From: Triticum aestivum
Taxonomy: Eukaryota; Streptophyta; Magnoliopsida; Poales; Poaceae
Reading direction: 5' to 3'
Length of the DNA stretch: 64,000 nt
NCBI RefSeq assembly: GCF_018294505.1
Contig: NC_057807.1
Span: 265,624,458-265,688,457, forward strand
The notes under the pieces are model-generated. The model did no database searches, was not told where the DNA came from, and was given only the letters and a program-made list of their open reading frames with translations. Every line of letters starts with the position of its first letter. The stretch's first letter is position 1. The position numbers and the translations under genes were made by a program. Shown piece by piece: positions 33,552-44,160 of the stretch.

Positions 33552-33754
33552 ATGATAGTATTCGGACACCAAAAGTGTTCCGAATAGTATCGGGTATTTA
33601 ATGGAGTACCAGCGGGGGGGGGGGGGTACCGGAACCCTCGGGGGGAATAATGGGCCTTATGGTCCATAGGAGGTGAGCACACCAGCCCACAAGGGGTGGC
33701 GCCCCCCCTAAGGAAGGAGGCCGAGTGGGAGAAGGAAGAGGGGGTTCGGCCCCC
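32567..33754 (+). repeat. 3' LTR of Copia-2, left part
   Basis: It starts TGAAGGAAATATGCCCTAGA and aligns with 20908 onward in Copia-1. It carries an (AT)16 microsatellite (33517-33549) and a 13-base G run (33614-33626) absent from Copia-1. The Fatima-like Gypsy interrupts it after CCCCC (33750-33754). Confidence 0.92.
33517..33549. repeat. (AT)16 microsatellite
   Basis: An uninterrupted AT run inside the Copia-2 3' LTR. The Copia-1 LTR has no such run at the same place (near 21860), so it expanded after the copies separated. Confidence 0.95.
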
Positions 33755-34227
33755 TGAGGGAGTCCTGGACTAGGGGGTGTCTGGATAGCCGAACTATCAT
33801 CATTGGCCGGACTCCAAGACTATGAAGATACAAGATTGAAGACTTCGTCTCGTGTCCAGATGGGATTTTCCTTGGCATGGAAGGCAAGCTTGGCGATACG
33901 GATATGTAGATCTCCTACCATTGTAACCGACTCTGTGTAACCCTAGCCCTCTCCGGTGTCTATATAAACCGGAGGGTTTTAGTCCATAGGATGAACAACA
34001 ATCATACCATAGGCTAGCTTCTAGGGTTTAGCCTCCTTGATCTCGTGGTAGATCCACTCTTGTACTACCCATATCATCAATATCAATCAAGCAGGAGTAG
34101 GGTTTTACCTCCATCGAGAGGGCCCGAACCTGGGTAAAAACATCATGTCCCTTGTCTCCTGTTACCATCCGCCTAGACGCACAGTTCGGGACCCCCTACC
34201 CGAGATCCGCCGGTTTTGACACCGACA
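33755..34227 (+). repeat. 5' LTR of the Fatima-like Gypsy
   Basis: It starts TGAGGGAGTCCTGGACTAGG and ends TTTGACACCGACA. The TATA box (tatataaa, 33961-33968) lies inside a 7-bp inverted repeat: CTCCGGT at 33951-33957 and ACCGGAG at about 33968-33974. The sequence 'ctagggtttagcctccttg' downstream is probably in the transcribed leader. Confidence 0.95.
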
Positions 34228-34860
34228 TTGGACGGCTTTCGTCTTACCAAGGTACTCATGGATGGCGGCAGCGGATTAAACCTCATCTACGAGGAAACCC
34301 TTTGAAAAATGGAAATAGACTGGAGCCGCACTGAGCGAAGCAGCACAACCTTCAGAGGAATAATCCCTAGTCTAGAAGTGCGCTGCACAGGAAAAATTAC
34401 ACTAGATGTGGTGTTCAGCCTGCTGGACAATTATAGGTCCGAGGAGGTCACGTTCCAAGTGGCCCCATTCAGCAGCGAATATCACGCTTTACTAGGCCGA
34501 GAGGCATTCACAATTTTTCAAGCTATACCCCATTACGGGTACATGAAGCTTAAAATGCCCGGCCCCAATGGAATCATCACTCTTGTCAGTGATCCGGACA
34601 TAGCGCTCCGTGCTGAAAATAAGACAGCCGCACTAGCCCTAGAGGCACTATCCGAAGCCCAAGCGGCAGAGGAACTCACTGCGCTGCGCTCCACGGTGAA
34701 CAGGGACGATGTGATACTCGATAAGAGATCCAAGTCCACCTCTTTTAAACCAGCAGACGAAATAGTCAAATTCCAAGTCCATCCAACGGACCCCACAAAG
34801 ACGGCCTCCATTGGGGCACAGTTAAACCCTGATGTAGACGCCGCACTATGACAATTCCTT
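34228..34860 (+). pseudogene. Gypsy aspartic protease remnant (Fatima-like)
   Basis: Directly after the LTR the sequence reads VLMDGGSGLNLIYEETL, the Tat-type protease active site (D-G-G-S-G). After a stop near 34306 it continues from 34309 with FRGIIPSLEVRCTGKITLDV, YHALLGREAFTIFQAIPHYG and KMPGPNGIITLVSD. A TGA at 34849-34851 and two more stops (near 34895 and 34980) separate it from reverse transcriptase. Gag and the first half of the protease region are absent, so an internal deletion joined the LTR to the protease. Confidence 0.88.
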
Positions 34861-34989
34861 CGGGAAAATTGGGACATCTTTTCCTGGCACCCTTAAGATA
34901 TGCCAGGAATCCCACGCAAGCTGGCAGAATACAGCCTAAACATCCTAAAAGGATTCAAGCCAGTCAAACAGGCTCTTCGGTGATTTTCC

Positions 34990-35700
34990 GAACCCAAAAG
35001 ACAGGCAATGGGAGAGGAGCTAGCCAAACTATTAGAAGCCGGATTCATCAGAGACATAAAACATCCGGACTGGCTAGCAAACCTGGTAATGGTACCAAAA
35101 AAGGACAAATCCTGGCGCCTGTGTGTCGATTTTAAAGACCTTAACAAGGCTTGCCCAAAGGATCCTTTCCCCCTTCCCCGCATCGATCAAATCATTGATG
35201 CTACCGCTGGGCACGATTCATTGTGCTTCCTCGAGGCATACTCCGGATACCATCAAATCAAGATGGCGGAGACAGACCAAGCCGCAATGGCATTCATTAC
35301 TCCATATGGACCATTCTGCTTCAACACAATGCCTTTCGGACTCAAAAACGCCGGCGCAACATATCAGCGCATGATTCAGACATGTCTGGCTACCCAGATC
35401 GGCAAAACAGTGGAGGCATACGTAGACGATGTGGTCGTTAAGACCAAACACGTCAAAACTCTAGTAGACGATTTGAGGCTCACATTCGACAACCTCCGCG
35501 CATATGACAGTAAGCTCAACCCGGAAAAATGCGTTTTCGGCGTACCAGCCGGAAAGCTCTTAGGCTTCATTGTATCCGGTAGAGGAATTGAAGCAAACCC
35601 AGCCAAGATCCGAGCTCTGTCACAATTGGATATCCCAAAAGACCTCAAACAAATACAAAAACTGACTGGATGCGTGGCGGCTCTAAGCCCTTCATCTCCC
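34990..35700 (+). pseudogene. Gypsy reverse transcriptase (Fatima-like)
   Basis: The frame 35008-35796 is open through the whole palm: MGEELAKLLEAGFIRDIKHP, LCVDFKDLNKACPKDPFPLP, FLEAYSGYHQIKMAETD and the catalytic VEAYVDDVVVKTKHV (YVDD, near 35415). It continues into LNPEKCVFGVPAGKLLGFIV. The first catalytic region is FLEAYSGY, where most elements have a second Asp (MDAYSGY); Glu replaces Asp here. A 1-base deletion near 35688 moves the frame into the connection domain. The enzyme would copy element RNA in the particle. Confidence 0.92.
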
Positions 35701-37080
35701 GTTTGGGAGAAAAGGCATTGCCCCTTTATCGCCTCCTCCGGCGCACCGAACACTTCGAATGGACGGATGCTACCACGGCCGGACTCGAAGAAATAAAGGC
35801 CATATTGGCAACAAATCCGGTCCTGGCCGCGCCCAACCTGGGCGAACTGATGTTATTATATATTGCGGCAACACATCAAGTTGTCAGCGCGGTACTCGTC
35901 GTCGAACGAGAAATAGAAGGACACAAATTCCCTCTTCAAAAACCAGTGTATTACGTATCCACTGTCTTAACCCCATGCAAGTCCCGGTATCCACATTATC
36001 AAAAGATAGCGTACGTAGTGTTCATGGCATCCCGGAAGCTACGACACTACTTTCAAGAGTGTTCGATAACAGTGGCCTCCGAAGTACCTCTCAATGACAT
36101 TATAAATAACCGCGACGCGACGGGCAGGATTGCAAAATGGGCCATTGAGCTCTTACCATTCGACATAACCTACAAACCACGGCGAGCTATAAAGTCGCAA
36201 GTTTTGGCTGACTTCATCACCGAATGGACCGAAGCTGAACTCCCTAAAGAGTACGGCGCATACTCCAATTGGATCATGCATTTCGACGGCTCCAAAATGT
36301 TGGCCGGCTTGGGGGCTAGTGTCGTATTGACGTCCCCAACCAGAGACACAGTCCAAGACGTACTTCAGATAATGTACACGGACTCCAACTATGCAGCCGA
36401 ATATGAGGCCCTTCTACACGGTCTCCGAATGGCAATCTCCATGGGCATTCAACGCCTAGAGGTGCGCGGGGATTCAAACATCGCAATATCCCAAGTAAAT
36501 GGAGACTTTGACGCCAAGGATCCGAAAATGGCAGCCTATCGTAACGCCGTCTTAAAAATGTCAGCTCGGTTCGAAGGACTCGAATTCCACCATGTAGCCT
36601 GGGATAATAACCAGGCAGCCGACTTGTTGGCACGCATCGGCGCAAAACGCGACGTCGTCCCTCCAAACATCTTCCTGGAGCGGCTCTTTAAGCCATCCGA
36701 ATTATGGGAAGAGGAGTCCGGAAATAACAACCCGGAACCAACCGCACCTCCTAACACAGAAAATTCTGATACAATCGGTGGCTCAGCCAATGAAATAACA
36801 CCTTCAGCCCACGAAATAATGGCAGTAATTGCCCCGTGGACGGAACCATTCCTAGCCTACCTAATTAGGCAGGAACTTCCTGAAGACCAAAATGAGGCCC
36901 GTTGCATAGTTTGGCGATCTAAAGCCTACAAGGTCCATGCGGGAGAACTTTATAAGAAAAGCACAACCGGAGTCCTTCAAAGGTGCATCTCCGAAGAGGA
37001 AGGGCGAAATCTCTTGGCTGAAATTCACGTTGGACTCGGCGGGCACCACGCCGCAGCCGGGCCCTTGTGGGCAAGGCCTT
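35670..37080 (+). pseudogene. Gypsy RNase H and integrase zinc-binding region (Fatima-like)
   Basis: The frame 35670-37130 holds the first RNase H-like part (RFISRLGEKALPLYRLLRRT, LYIAATHQVVSAVLVVERE, SRKLRHYFQECSITVASEVP). A second, archaeal-type RNase H follows (WIMHFDGSKMLAGLGASVVL, YAAEYEALLHGLRMAI, RLEVRGDSNIAISQVNGD). Two RNase H domains in series are typical of the Tat lineage. The frame then enters the integrase HHCC region, and at about 37066 a 1-base deletion shifts it. Confidence 0.88.
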
Positions 37081-38051
37081 CCGTACAGGATTTTATTGGC
37101 CGACTGCCCGGGCAGATGCTCAGGACTTAGTACAACGATGCGTTGGTTGCCAGCTCTTTGCTAATCAAAGCCACATGCCACCCACCGCCCTCAAAACTAT
37201 ACCCATCACCTGGTTGTTCGCGGTCTGGGGGCTTGACATGGTTGGACCCCTTAAAGGGGAACCCACAAGCAAAAATACCTATTGGTCATGGTGGATAAAT
37301 TCACCAAATGGATAGAGGCCAAGCCGGTTAAAACGGCCGAATCCGGACATGTGATAGACTTCATATCTGGGGTAGTACACCGCTACGGCGTCCCCCACAG
37401 CATCATCACTGATAACGACACGAACTTCATGGCCGACGAGGTTAAACTCTGGTGCAAAAACATGGGCATCAAGCTCGACTACGCTTCAGTCTATCACCCT
37501 CAAACTAACGGTCAAGTCGAACGAGCAAATGGTCTAATCATGAGCGGCATCAAACCCAGGTTAGTGCGGTCCCTCACGGAATCTGACACGCACTGGGTGG
37601 AGGAGCTCGACTCCGTACTCTGGGGGCTGCGGACTACGCCAAATCGCACTACCGGATTCACACCATTTTTTATGGTATATGGCGCAGAGGCAGTTTTGCC
37701 CTGCGATATAATTCATGACTCACCTCGCGTGCGCATGTTCGAGGAAAGAAGGCCGAGTTGGATCAGCAGGACAGTTTGGACGCCCTAGAAGAAGAGCGCG
37801 ACGTGGCAAAGGCTCGTTCCGCATTCTATTGGCAGCAGGCTCGAATATATCAAAGCAGAGAAGTACGGGCCAAAACTTACAATGTTGGCGAACTAGTTCT
37901 ACGCCTGCCGGACAAGAAAAAGGACAAACTCAAACCCAAATGGGAAGATCCCTTCATCATCGACCAAGTCCTGACCGGCGGAGCATACCGTCTACATAAC
38001 GCATCAGACAACCGACTCGAGCCGAACCCATGGAACGCAGCCCGTCTCTGA
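37067..38051 (+). pseudogene. Gypsy integrase (Fatima-like)
   Basis: The segment VGKAFRTGFYWPTARADAQD and CVGCQLFANQSH is followed by WGLDMVGPLKG (first Asp). A shift near 37275 leads to VMVDKFTKWIEAKPV, IITDNDTNFMADEV (second Asp) and YHPQTNGQVERANGLIM (catalytic Glu). A last shift near 37745 leads to the tail ARIYQSREVRAKTYNVGELV and PKWEDPFIIDQVLTGGAYRL, ending at the TGA 38049-38051. D-D-E residues are all readable across the frames. Integrase would insert cDNA in the nucleus. Confidence 0.9.
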
Positions 38052-38870
38052 AGATTCTACGCCTAGCGCCGTACTCAGAGTTCGTCTTCTTCCTCCGTCC
38101 ACATTTTATACTTTAGCTGCCTTCTATTTCTCTCTTTTTTCCTCCCTTTTTCATAGAGCCTTTGAGGGCTGATCTGCGCATTGTTCGCACACACTTGACG
38201 TGCTACTCGCACTCATTACACCTGGGGGCTTCTTTAATAGAAGCTTATTTATACGGGCTTCGTGCCCCACACATGTGTCAAACTTCCGCATGTACCTTTT
38301 ATTCACCATTATATGCATCGATATGACTTAAGTTTTGGCCAAGCTGGGTTGCCTGGCTCCTGTGCTTACCCCTACGTTCCCGATTGTTCGGCTAGGAGGT
38401 AAAGGGAGCACCTCTGCGATTGTTACTGCCGGGTCAGCCGGATGTGTACCTCAGACTGGGTGAAGCCGAAAGCTAGCGTTCTTAAGGGAATATTCGGTCG
38501 GTGACTTGAAAGATGATTTCTTACTTATTTACTTATCTGCCCCCAGATGCTTTTCTGCTCTTTTCGCAGTCCGGACATGCACTTTAGGGCATGCCTCCCA
38601 GGGAAAGGAACCCCTAACGGAACTATTCTCCCTGGAAGATGTTTCTTACTAACCATGTAATATAACATAACTAGTTGGGCACTTGTCTGATAAAGCACTA
38701 ATGACCCCTACGCCTGGTCTCCATGCATGCCCTGGTTTTTATATAACCGTGAGGGTATTCGGACACACTCCGGACTGTTGGGCCCCGAGGTTGAAGCGAA
38801 AAGGTCCGCAAAGACAAACGATCTACAATCCGGCTAGAAGGCATTATACATGTCACTTAAAAATACATCG
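38052..38870 (+). other. Non-coding spacer between pol and the antisense gene
   Basis: About 0.8 kb with no supported frame on either strand. It would be the 3' untranslated region of pol on the plus strand and of the antisense gene on the minus strand. Confidence 0.6.
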
Positions 38871-41635
38871 TCAAATTGACTGATTGTACTCCTCTTCAAT
38901 CCCGTCTAACAGGCTGTCTAATTTACAGTCCTGTTGGGAATACTTAGCGGCCAACTCTACTTGGCTGTACATTAAGCTCACAGGGATCTCCTTCCCATCG
39001 GGCCCCACAGGTCCGACCTCGGCCATGTGGTTCGGATCCGCCTTCGTGTACCGCGTCTTCACCATGGCCCAGGCCTCCCTGGCGCCTTGACGGCAGGCCG
39101 ATATCTTCCACAGACGGAAGCGCTGCCGTGCTCCCTGAAGCTTCTCCGCAAGCCCTCCAAGACCCTCGGGTAGGGAGACGGACGGCCATAAGTCCTGGGC
39201 AACGCCACTCATTGCCTGCCGAACACGTTCGTGCAATTGCAGCAGCTCGAGAAGTTGGTCACCCGTTGAACCGGGCATTTCATCTGCAGGGCGACCTGTG
39301 AGCACACCTACAGACACATTCCTGTCAATTGACTTCCTCGCCGAACTCTTCTTTTCAAAAGAGTTTGCTCAAGCACTTACTGTAGATGCCGCGACGAAGC
39401 CGCCGATTCTCCTTTACGGAGTCAGACAGCTGGACCCGAACATCTTTTAGTTCTTCGCCCAGCTGGGTGTTGGCATCTTGGAGTTTGTTCCTCTCCTGCT
39501 GCACCCTCATAAGCACCTTATCGCCGGCCTTCAGCTGACGTAGCAGATGTTGCTTGTCCGGATCCAGTCCGGCACCCTCTGCAATATTATTGTCAGACTT
39601 ACACACACACCACACTTCATAAACTACTTATCTTTTTGAAGTATGTATTACCAGAGGGGGTCTCTGTGGCTCCCCCTGAGGCAGCTAGTGCGGCCTCAAG
39701 TTGGGCCTTGCACTCTTGAAGCTCCTGGAACGGGTGGGTATTCTTCTCCGTAAGATCCTGCATAATAAATGATCCTTAAATCAGTTATTTTAACTATTTT
39801 AAGTCTCGGGGGCTACTGGCATATATAACTATTAAAACTCCTCACCCGTATGTCTTTCACATACTGCTCCGTGGCTCTGGTTAAACCATCCCGAGCGGCA
39901 CGGAGGTGCGCGTCTCCCGCATTAAAGGCATTCAACGCCTCCGAGGAGAAACACGCGTCACGAAGAACTGTCCGGCGGCGCCTGTGATTCATGGCGCTCT
40001 CCACCTCGGACCTGGTGGCGGACAGCCTGTCGGCATCCTCCGTTGGAGGAGCATCCGGCACACGCCTTGTGTTTGCCTCCGCCTCCGGACCAGGCGTTGG
40101 AGCCTGGCTGGCGGAGGTTTGGTTGGCAACCTCTCCGGGCACAGTCCGGCGAACGCTCTTTCTCCTAGAAAAATCATGAGCGTTAATGTACCTCCTAGGA
40201 ATATTTTCCTTTAAACATGGTGGTGCGTCATACCGTTGCAGCGACGTTTCGATTCACGCCGCACTCCTCTTCCGCCTGCTGGGCCGAACTGACCTTTATG
40301 GTTAGCCGCCGCGGGTTCGGCTTCCCGCCCTGAAGGCACCTCCTGCGGAGCACCGTTGGTATACGGTTGTCAGAAATAAGCATGGATGGAGTAAATGATG
40401 TCGGGACTCCGGTCACAGTTACCTGGGAAACCGGAGATAAACCGGGGTAGTCGGCCGTAATGGCGACTAAAACATTGTCCACGCTAAGTTGGTGGAACAC
40501 CCCATCGATCAGCTCCACCTCTATGTCCGGATCCTCTTCGGAGGCCGGATCAAGGGATCGTCCCGGATCCTCGGGCTGTGGAGTCGGGCTGTGAATGCCC
40601 TCTACATCCCGGCGCAGCTCCTGCGTCGAAATCACGAAATGAGACACTTAACTTTGGAAATATGGATCGGATGAATAAACGTCCACTTACCCAGCTTCGA
40701 GGGTTATTCATGGAGAATCCATTCAATGGACTGGTGCGGAGGAAGTCCTCTTTCTCCCCCTTATACAAGCCGGACAGGATCTTCACCAGATCGGCAACCG
40801 ATCCCGGCCCCTTGCGACCATGACGGGTGGCTTCATTATCCCCGTTGAAATCCCACATGGGGTGGCCCCTATATTGGAGCGGCTGTACCCCTCGCATGAT
40901 GCACGTGGCCATGACTCCGATCATGGTCAGTCCGGAATGAGCCAGTAACCTTATCCGGCCCATCAGATATTGGACGCTCCTATCACTCTCCCGTTGAGGG
41001 CTCCGCGGGCGCCAACTCAGGCGTTTCTTTAGGGGAGCATTGCTGAACTCCGGGAGGCCGATCCGAACTGGGTCCGGCAGTGGGGCGTCTTCCATATAGA
41101 ACCATTCTGAAGGCCAGTCTTCGGACGCCTTCTTCGGGGTTCCGGATAGATATCCGGTCCCGGTGATGCGCCATATTTCGGCTCCGCCCACTTGATATAT
41201 CGACCCCTCGTGAGAACGGGGTACGAGGCAAAACAGTCTTTTCCACAGCGCAAAATGGGCCTCGATGCCCAAGAACAGCTCGCAAACGGCTACAAAGCCC
41301 GCGATGTGCAAGATGGAGGCAGGTGTAAGGTGGTGAAGTTGGAGTCCGTAGAACTCCAGGAGCCCCTGGAGAAACGGATGTATGGTAAATCCAAGGCCCC
41401 TTATTAGATAAGGAACGAAGCATACCCGCTCTCCTTTGGAGGGATTGGGGACGCTCTCCGCCTGCTTCCCACCCTTGTAGGTGGCCAGTCCGGCTCGAAC
41501 CGGAACCATGAAGGCTGGGGGAAGGTATCCCTCGGCTTGGAGCGTCACTAACTCGCTATGCGGGACTGAACATCTCCTCCAATCTCCGGGCTGAGGGCTG
41601 GGAGCGCGAGAGGAGGAGCCGCGTCGACTGTCCAT
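38871..41635 (-). CDS. Antisense multi-exon gene inside the Gypsy (Transposase_28-type)
   Basis: Seven minus-strand exons can be read with GT-AG borders: 41635-40691, 40620-40423, 40342-40234, 40164-39846, 39757-39652, 39578-39381 and 39307-38871. Exon 1 encodes the domain known as 'putative gypsy type transposon' (Pfam PF04195 as I recall it). Its segments include GLGFTIHPFLQGLLEFYGLQ and HHLTPASILHIAGF. Exons 4-7 are rich in charged heptads (LLRQLKAGDKVLMRVQQERN, NTQLGEELKDVRVQLSDSVK), so a coiled coil is likely. Exons 1-3 are in phase and exons 4-7 are in phase. The 3-to-4 junction is off by one base with the sites I chose, so there is an indel or another splice site. A TATA motif (ctataaga, plus 41719-41726) lies about 85 bp upstream of the ATG. 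Antisense ORFs of this kind are known from Tat/Retand elements; the function is unknown. Confidence 0.75.
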
Positions 41636-41718
41636 GATGGAATGGATTTTTGTAAGAGGCGCTTCGATGAGTACTCGCGGAAGGGGGATGGTGTGATTCG
41701 GATCTAGATCCTTGCTCC

Positions 41719-41727
41719 TCTTATAGG
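41719..41727 (-). promoter_or_regulatory. Candidate TATA box of the antisense gene
   Basis: CCTATAAGA on the minus strand lies about 85 bp upstream of the antisense ATG (41635) and inside the element, 240 bp from the 3' LTR. No other TATA-like motif is close by. It would drive transcription against pol. Confidence 0.45.
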
Positions 41728-41960
41728 CAGCTTATTTGCGCAGCTAGGGGGTAAAACGTAAAAATACCCTAGCTTTTCGCATTCATACGACACGTGGAAG
41801 AGGGCCATTATTGGACGTGGAAGCCAAGGAGCGCAACATTTATAAGGAAGCCGGACACTATTCAGTGAGCACATGGAATTTGGAGGAGAACCCGCCTTGC
41901 AATGCCGAAGACAATATGCACGCCGGACTCATCGTCATTGAAGCCTGGTTCAGGGGCTAC

Positions 41961-42433
41961 TGAGGGAGTCTTGGACTAGGGGGTGTCCGGATAGCAGAAC
42001 TATCATCATTGGCCGGACTCCAAGACTATGAAGATACAAGATTGAAGACTTCGTCCCGTGTCCGGATGGGACTTTCCTTGGCATGGAAGGCAAGCTTGGC
42101 GATACGGATATGTAGATCTCCTACCATTGTAACCGACTCTGTGTAACCCTAGCCCTCTCCGGTGTCTATATAAACCGGAGGGTTTTAGTCCATAGGACGA
42201 ACAACAATCATACCATAGGCTAGTTTCTAGGGTTTAGCCTCCTTGATCTCGTGGTAGATCCACTCTTGTACTACCCATATCATCAATATCAATCAAGCAG
42301 GAGTAGGGTTTTACCTCCATCGAGAGGGTCCGAACCTAGGTAAAAACATCGTGTCCCTTGTCTCCTGTTACTATCCGCCTAGACGCACAGTTCGGGACCC
42401 CCTACCCGAGATCCGCCGGTTTTGACACCGACA
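41961..42433 (+). repeat. 3' LTR of the Fatima-like Gypsy
   Basis: Same length as the 5' copy, with the TATA palindrome at 42157-42180. The preceding 'ggttcaggggctac' (41947-41960) is the likely polypurine tract. Confidence 0.95.
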
Positions 42434-43005
42434 CCCCCCTTTCCTTCCTCCCTTCCCTATTCCCTTTTCCCCTCCGGTGAAATAAGGAAAGAGGGGCAAT
42501 TGGGATAGGAACCCCAAGTAGGATTCCCAAGGGGCGCCCCATGGCAGCTCCCCTCCCCCTCCCACCTAGATATACATGGGGAGGGGGCACCTAGAACACG
42601 CAACAACAATCGTTAGCCGTGTGCGGCGCCCCCCTTCGCAGTTTACGCCTCCGGTCATATCTTCATAGTGCTTATGCGAAGTCCTGCGCGGATCACATCA
42701 CCATCACTGTCACCATGCCGTCGTGCTGACGGAACTCATCTACTTCCTCGGCACCTTGCTAGATCAAGAGGGCGAGGGACGTCATCGCGCTGAAGTGTGC
42801 AGAATTCGGAGGTGCCGTACGTTCGGTACTTGATCGGTCGGAGCTAGAAGAAGTTCGACTACATCAACCACGTTGTCAAACGCTTGCGCTTTCGGTCTAC
42901 GAGGGTACGTGGACACACTCTTCCCCGGTCGTTGCTATGCATCTCCTAGATAGATCTTGCGTAAGCGTAGGATTTTTTTGAAATTGCATGATACGTTTCC
43001 CAACA
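42434..43005 (+). repeat. 3' LTR of Copia-2, right part
   Basis: It continues the LTR cut at 33754 and ends ATACGTTTCCCAACA. A TATA-like motif (gatatacatg) lies at about 42571-42580. The flanking gaaaa (43006-43010) is one candidate side of the Copia-2 target duplication. Confidence 0.9.
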
Positions 43006-43282
43006 GAAAATAGGTGCGAACAGACATAAAATAGACCAAAAGATGAAAATAGGTGTCCATCTACTTTTATCCTTACAGACCAACGGACAATTTGAGTTTG
43101 TGAACGCGCGACCCCATCATGTCCGGCTGCGTCCGTTTGGAGGTATACGGACAAAACATGCCTCCCAATGCGCGGCCGCAAACGGACCATCATCCGGTTT
43201 CTGTTCGCTTTTGACCCATTCCCGGCCCAAGTTTGGGCCGAGTTTGTGGCCGAATGGACAATCACGGACGCGAGAGGTGTGT

Positions 43283-43595
43283 GCCCTTGTCCTGCCCTAG
43301 CCCGCCTGTCGGTGAGACAGACCCCCCTTTTCTCTTCCTCTACCTCCCTCCGCGCCCCCGCCATCGTTGCCGCCACCACCATCCCCCTGGCCGTGCCGTC
43401 TTTCACCAGGGACGTCCCAACCACCATCGCACTGTGCCATAGCTGTCTCTGTGCCGGCTTGCCAGAAAGCATTTGGTCGACGTTCTCTATGTTGCTGATG
43501 GGAGACAAACTACGGCCGTCGTCGTCGTCGCCCGTCGTCACCAACCTCTTCAGGCCGGCCGTTCGGTCATGCAAGGCGCCATCCACCATCATCGT
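43283..43595. repeat. Left arm of a ~310-bp inverted repeat
   Basis: It reads from 'tgtcctgccctagcccgcct' to 'catcgtcgcccatcgtc'. It is the reverse complement, with several differences, of 45198-45512. The similarity stops abruptly at both ends. Confidence 0.85.
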
Positions 43596-43689
43596 CGCCC
43601 ATCGTCTCCAGGCCAACCTGCGAGGGGAGCAGAGCATGCACTATCCGTCCACTTTCCGACCATGACCGCAAGGCGTTTGACGGATTTCT

Positions 43690-44160
43690 GAGAAGGTACA
43701 ATGGACAGTGGTGATGAGTTTTTCTTTCACAATTTCATTTGCTCATCTGATGATTCATCCTCGGATGAGGAAGAGCTGGCGGCTGCGTTGGTCGTGCATG
43801 AACACATCACTAGGAAGCGGCCTCGGTATAGGGGATCAATCCCCGGCCATGCTCTGGCCTTGGACCGCAATAGAGAGAAAGGCAACACCTTCTCTATGTC
43901 GGTTACTTTAAGGATGGTCCACTCTTTAAGCCACGTCAATTTCGTCGCCGATTTCGAATGAGAAGGAACATGTTCAATCATATTCACAAGGGAGTGGTCG
44001 CGTATGACCCATACTTTGAGTGAAAAGTGGATGCCCTAGGCAAGCTTGGTTTCTCTTCATACCAGAAATGCACTGCGACTATGCGCATACTTGCATATGG
44101 AATTCCTGGTGATCTTGCGGATGAGTATGTTCATATGAGTGAGTCCACATGTTGAAAGAA
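43690..44160 (+). pseudogene. PIF/Harbinger transposase, amino part
   Basis: The ATG at 43701 opens MDSGDEFFFHNFICSSDDSS, an acidic start. It is followed by RYRGSIPGHALALDRNREKG. A shift near 43895 leads to the frame RRFRMRRNMFNHIHKGVVAY and, after a TGA near 44021, KVDALGKLGFSSYQKCTATM and ILAYGIPGDLADEYVHMSES. This is the start of plant Harbinger (HARBI1-like nuclease) transposases. The DDE catalytic core would follow but is replaced by LTR sequence at about 44155. It is clearly dead. Confidence 0.75.

Larger units (their letters stand above)
33755..42433 (+). mobile_element. Tat-lineage Gypsy (Fatima-like), gag-less, with antisense gene
   Basis: Two LTRs of exactly 473 bp (33755-34227 and 41961-42433) and a 5-bp duplication CCCCC (33750-33754, 42434-42438) define the element. 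By hand count the LTRs differ at 12 positions (2.5%), 11 of them transitions. The plus strand holds protease, reverse transcriptase, RNase H and integrase (34228-38051), all broken. The primer site and gag are missing: the 5' LTR runs straight into the protease active site. On the minus strand, between integrase and the 3' LTR, lies a multi-exon gene. At the usual grass rate of 1.3e-8 per site per year the insertion would be about one million years old. Confidence 0.93.
25378..43005 (+). mobile_element. Copia-2: Angela-like Copia retrotransposon hosting two insertions
   Basis: It has a 5' LTR remnant (25378-25940), primer site, leader with a solo LTR (26935-28455), gag, pol, subterminal repeats and a 3' LTR. 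A Gypsy element splits the 3' LTR into 32567-33754 and 42434-43005. Sequence and order match Copia-1 throughout, so the two are members of one family. The 5' LTR lacks its first part because TE-3 sits there. Confidence 0.88.

Noticed and set aside
36153..36790. Minus-strand frames across the Gypsy RNase H region
   Set aside because: Opposite-strand shadows of a recognised RNase H. They are not linked to the antisense gene, which starts at 41635.
35688..37745. Frame changes in Gypsy pol as programmed frameshifts
   Set aside because: They fall inside conserved domains, not between domains, and have no slippery site, so they are ordinary indels.
39906..41407. Plus-strand frames opposite the antisense gene
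   Set aside because: They have no motifs, while the minus strand has consistent exons and splice sites.
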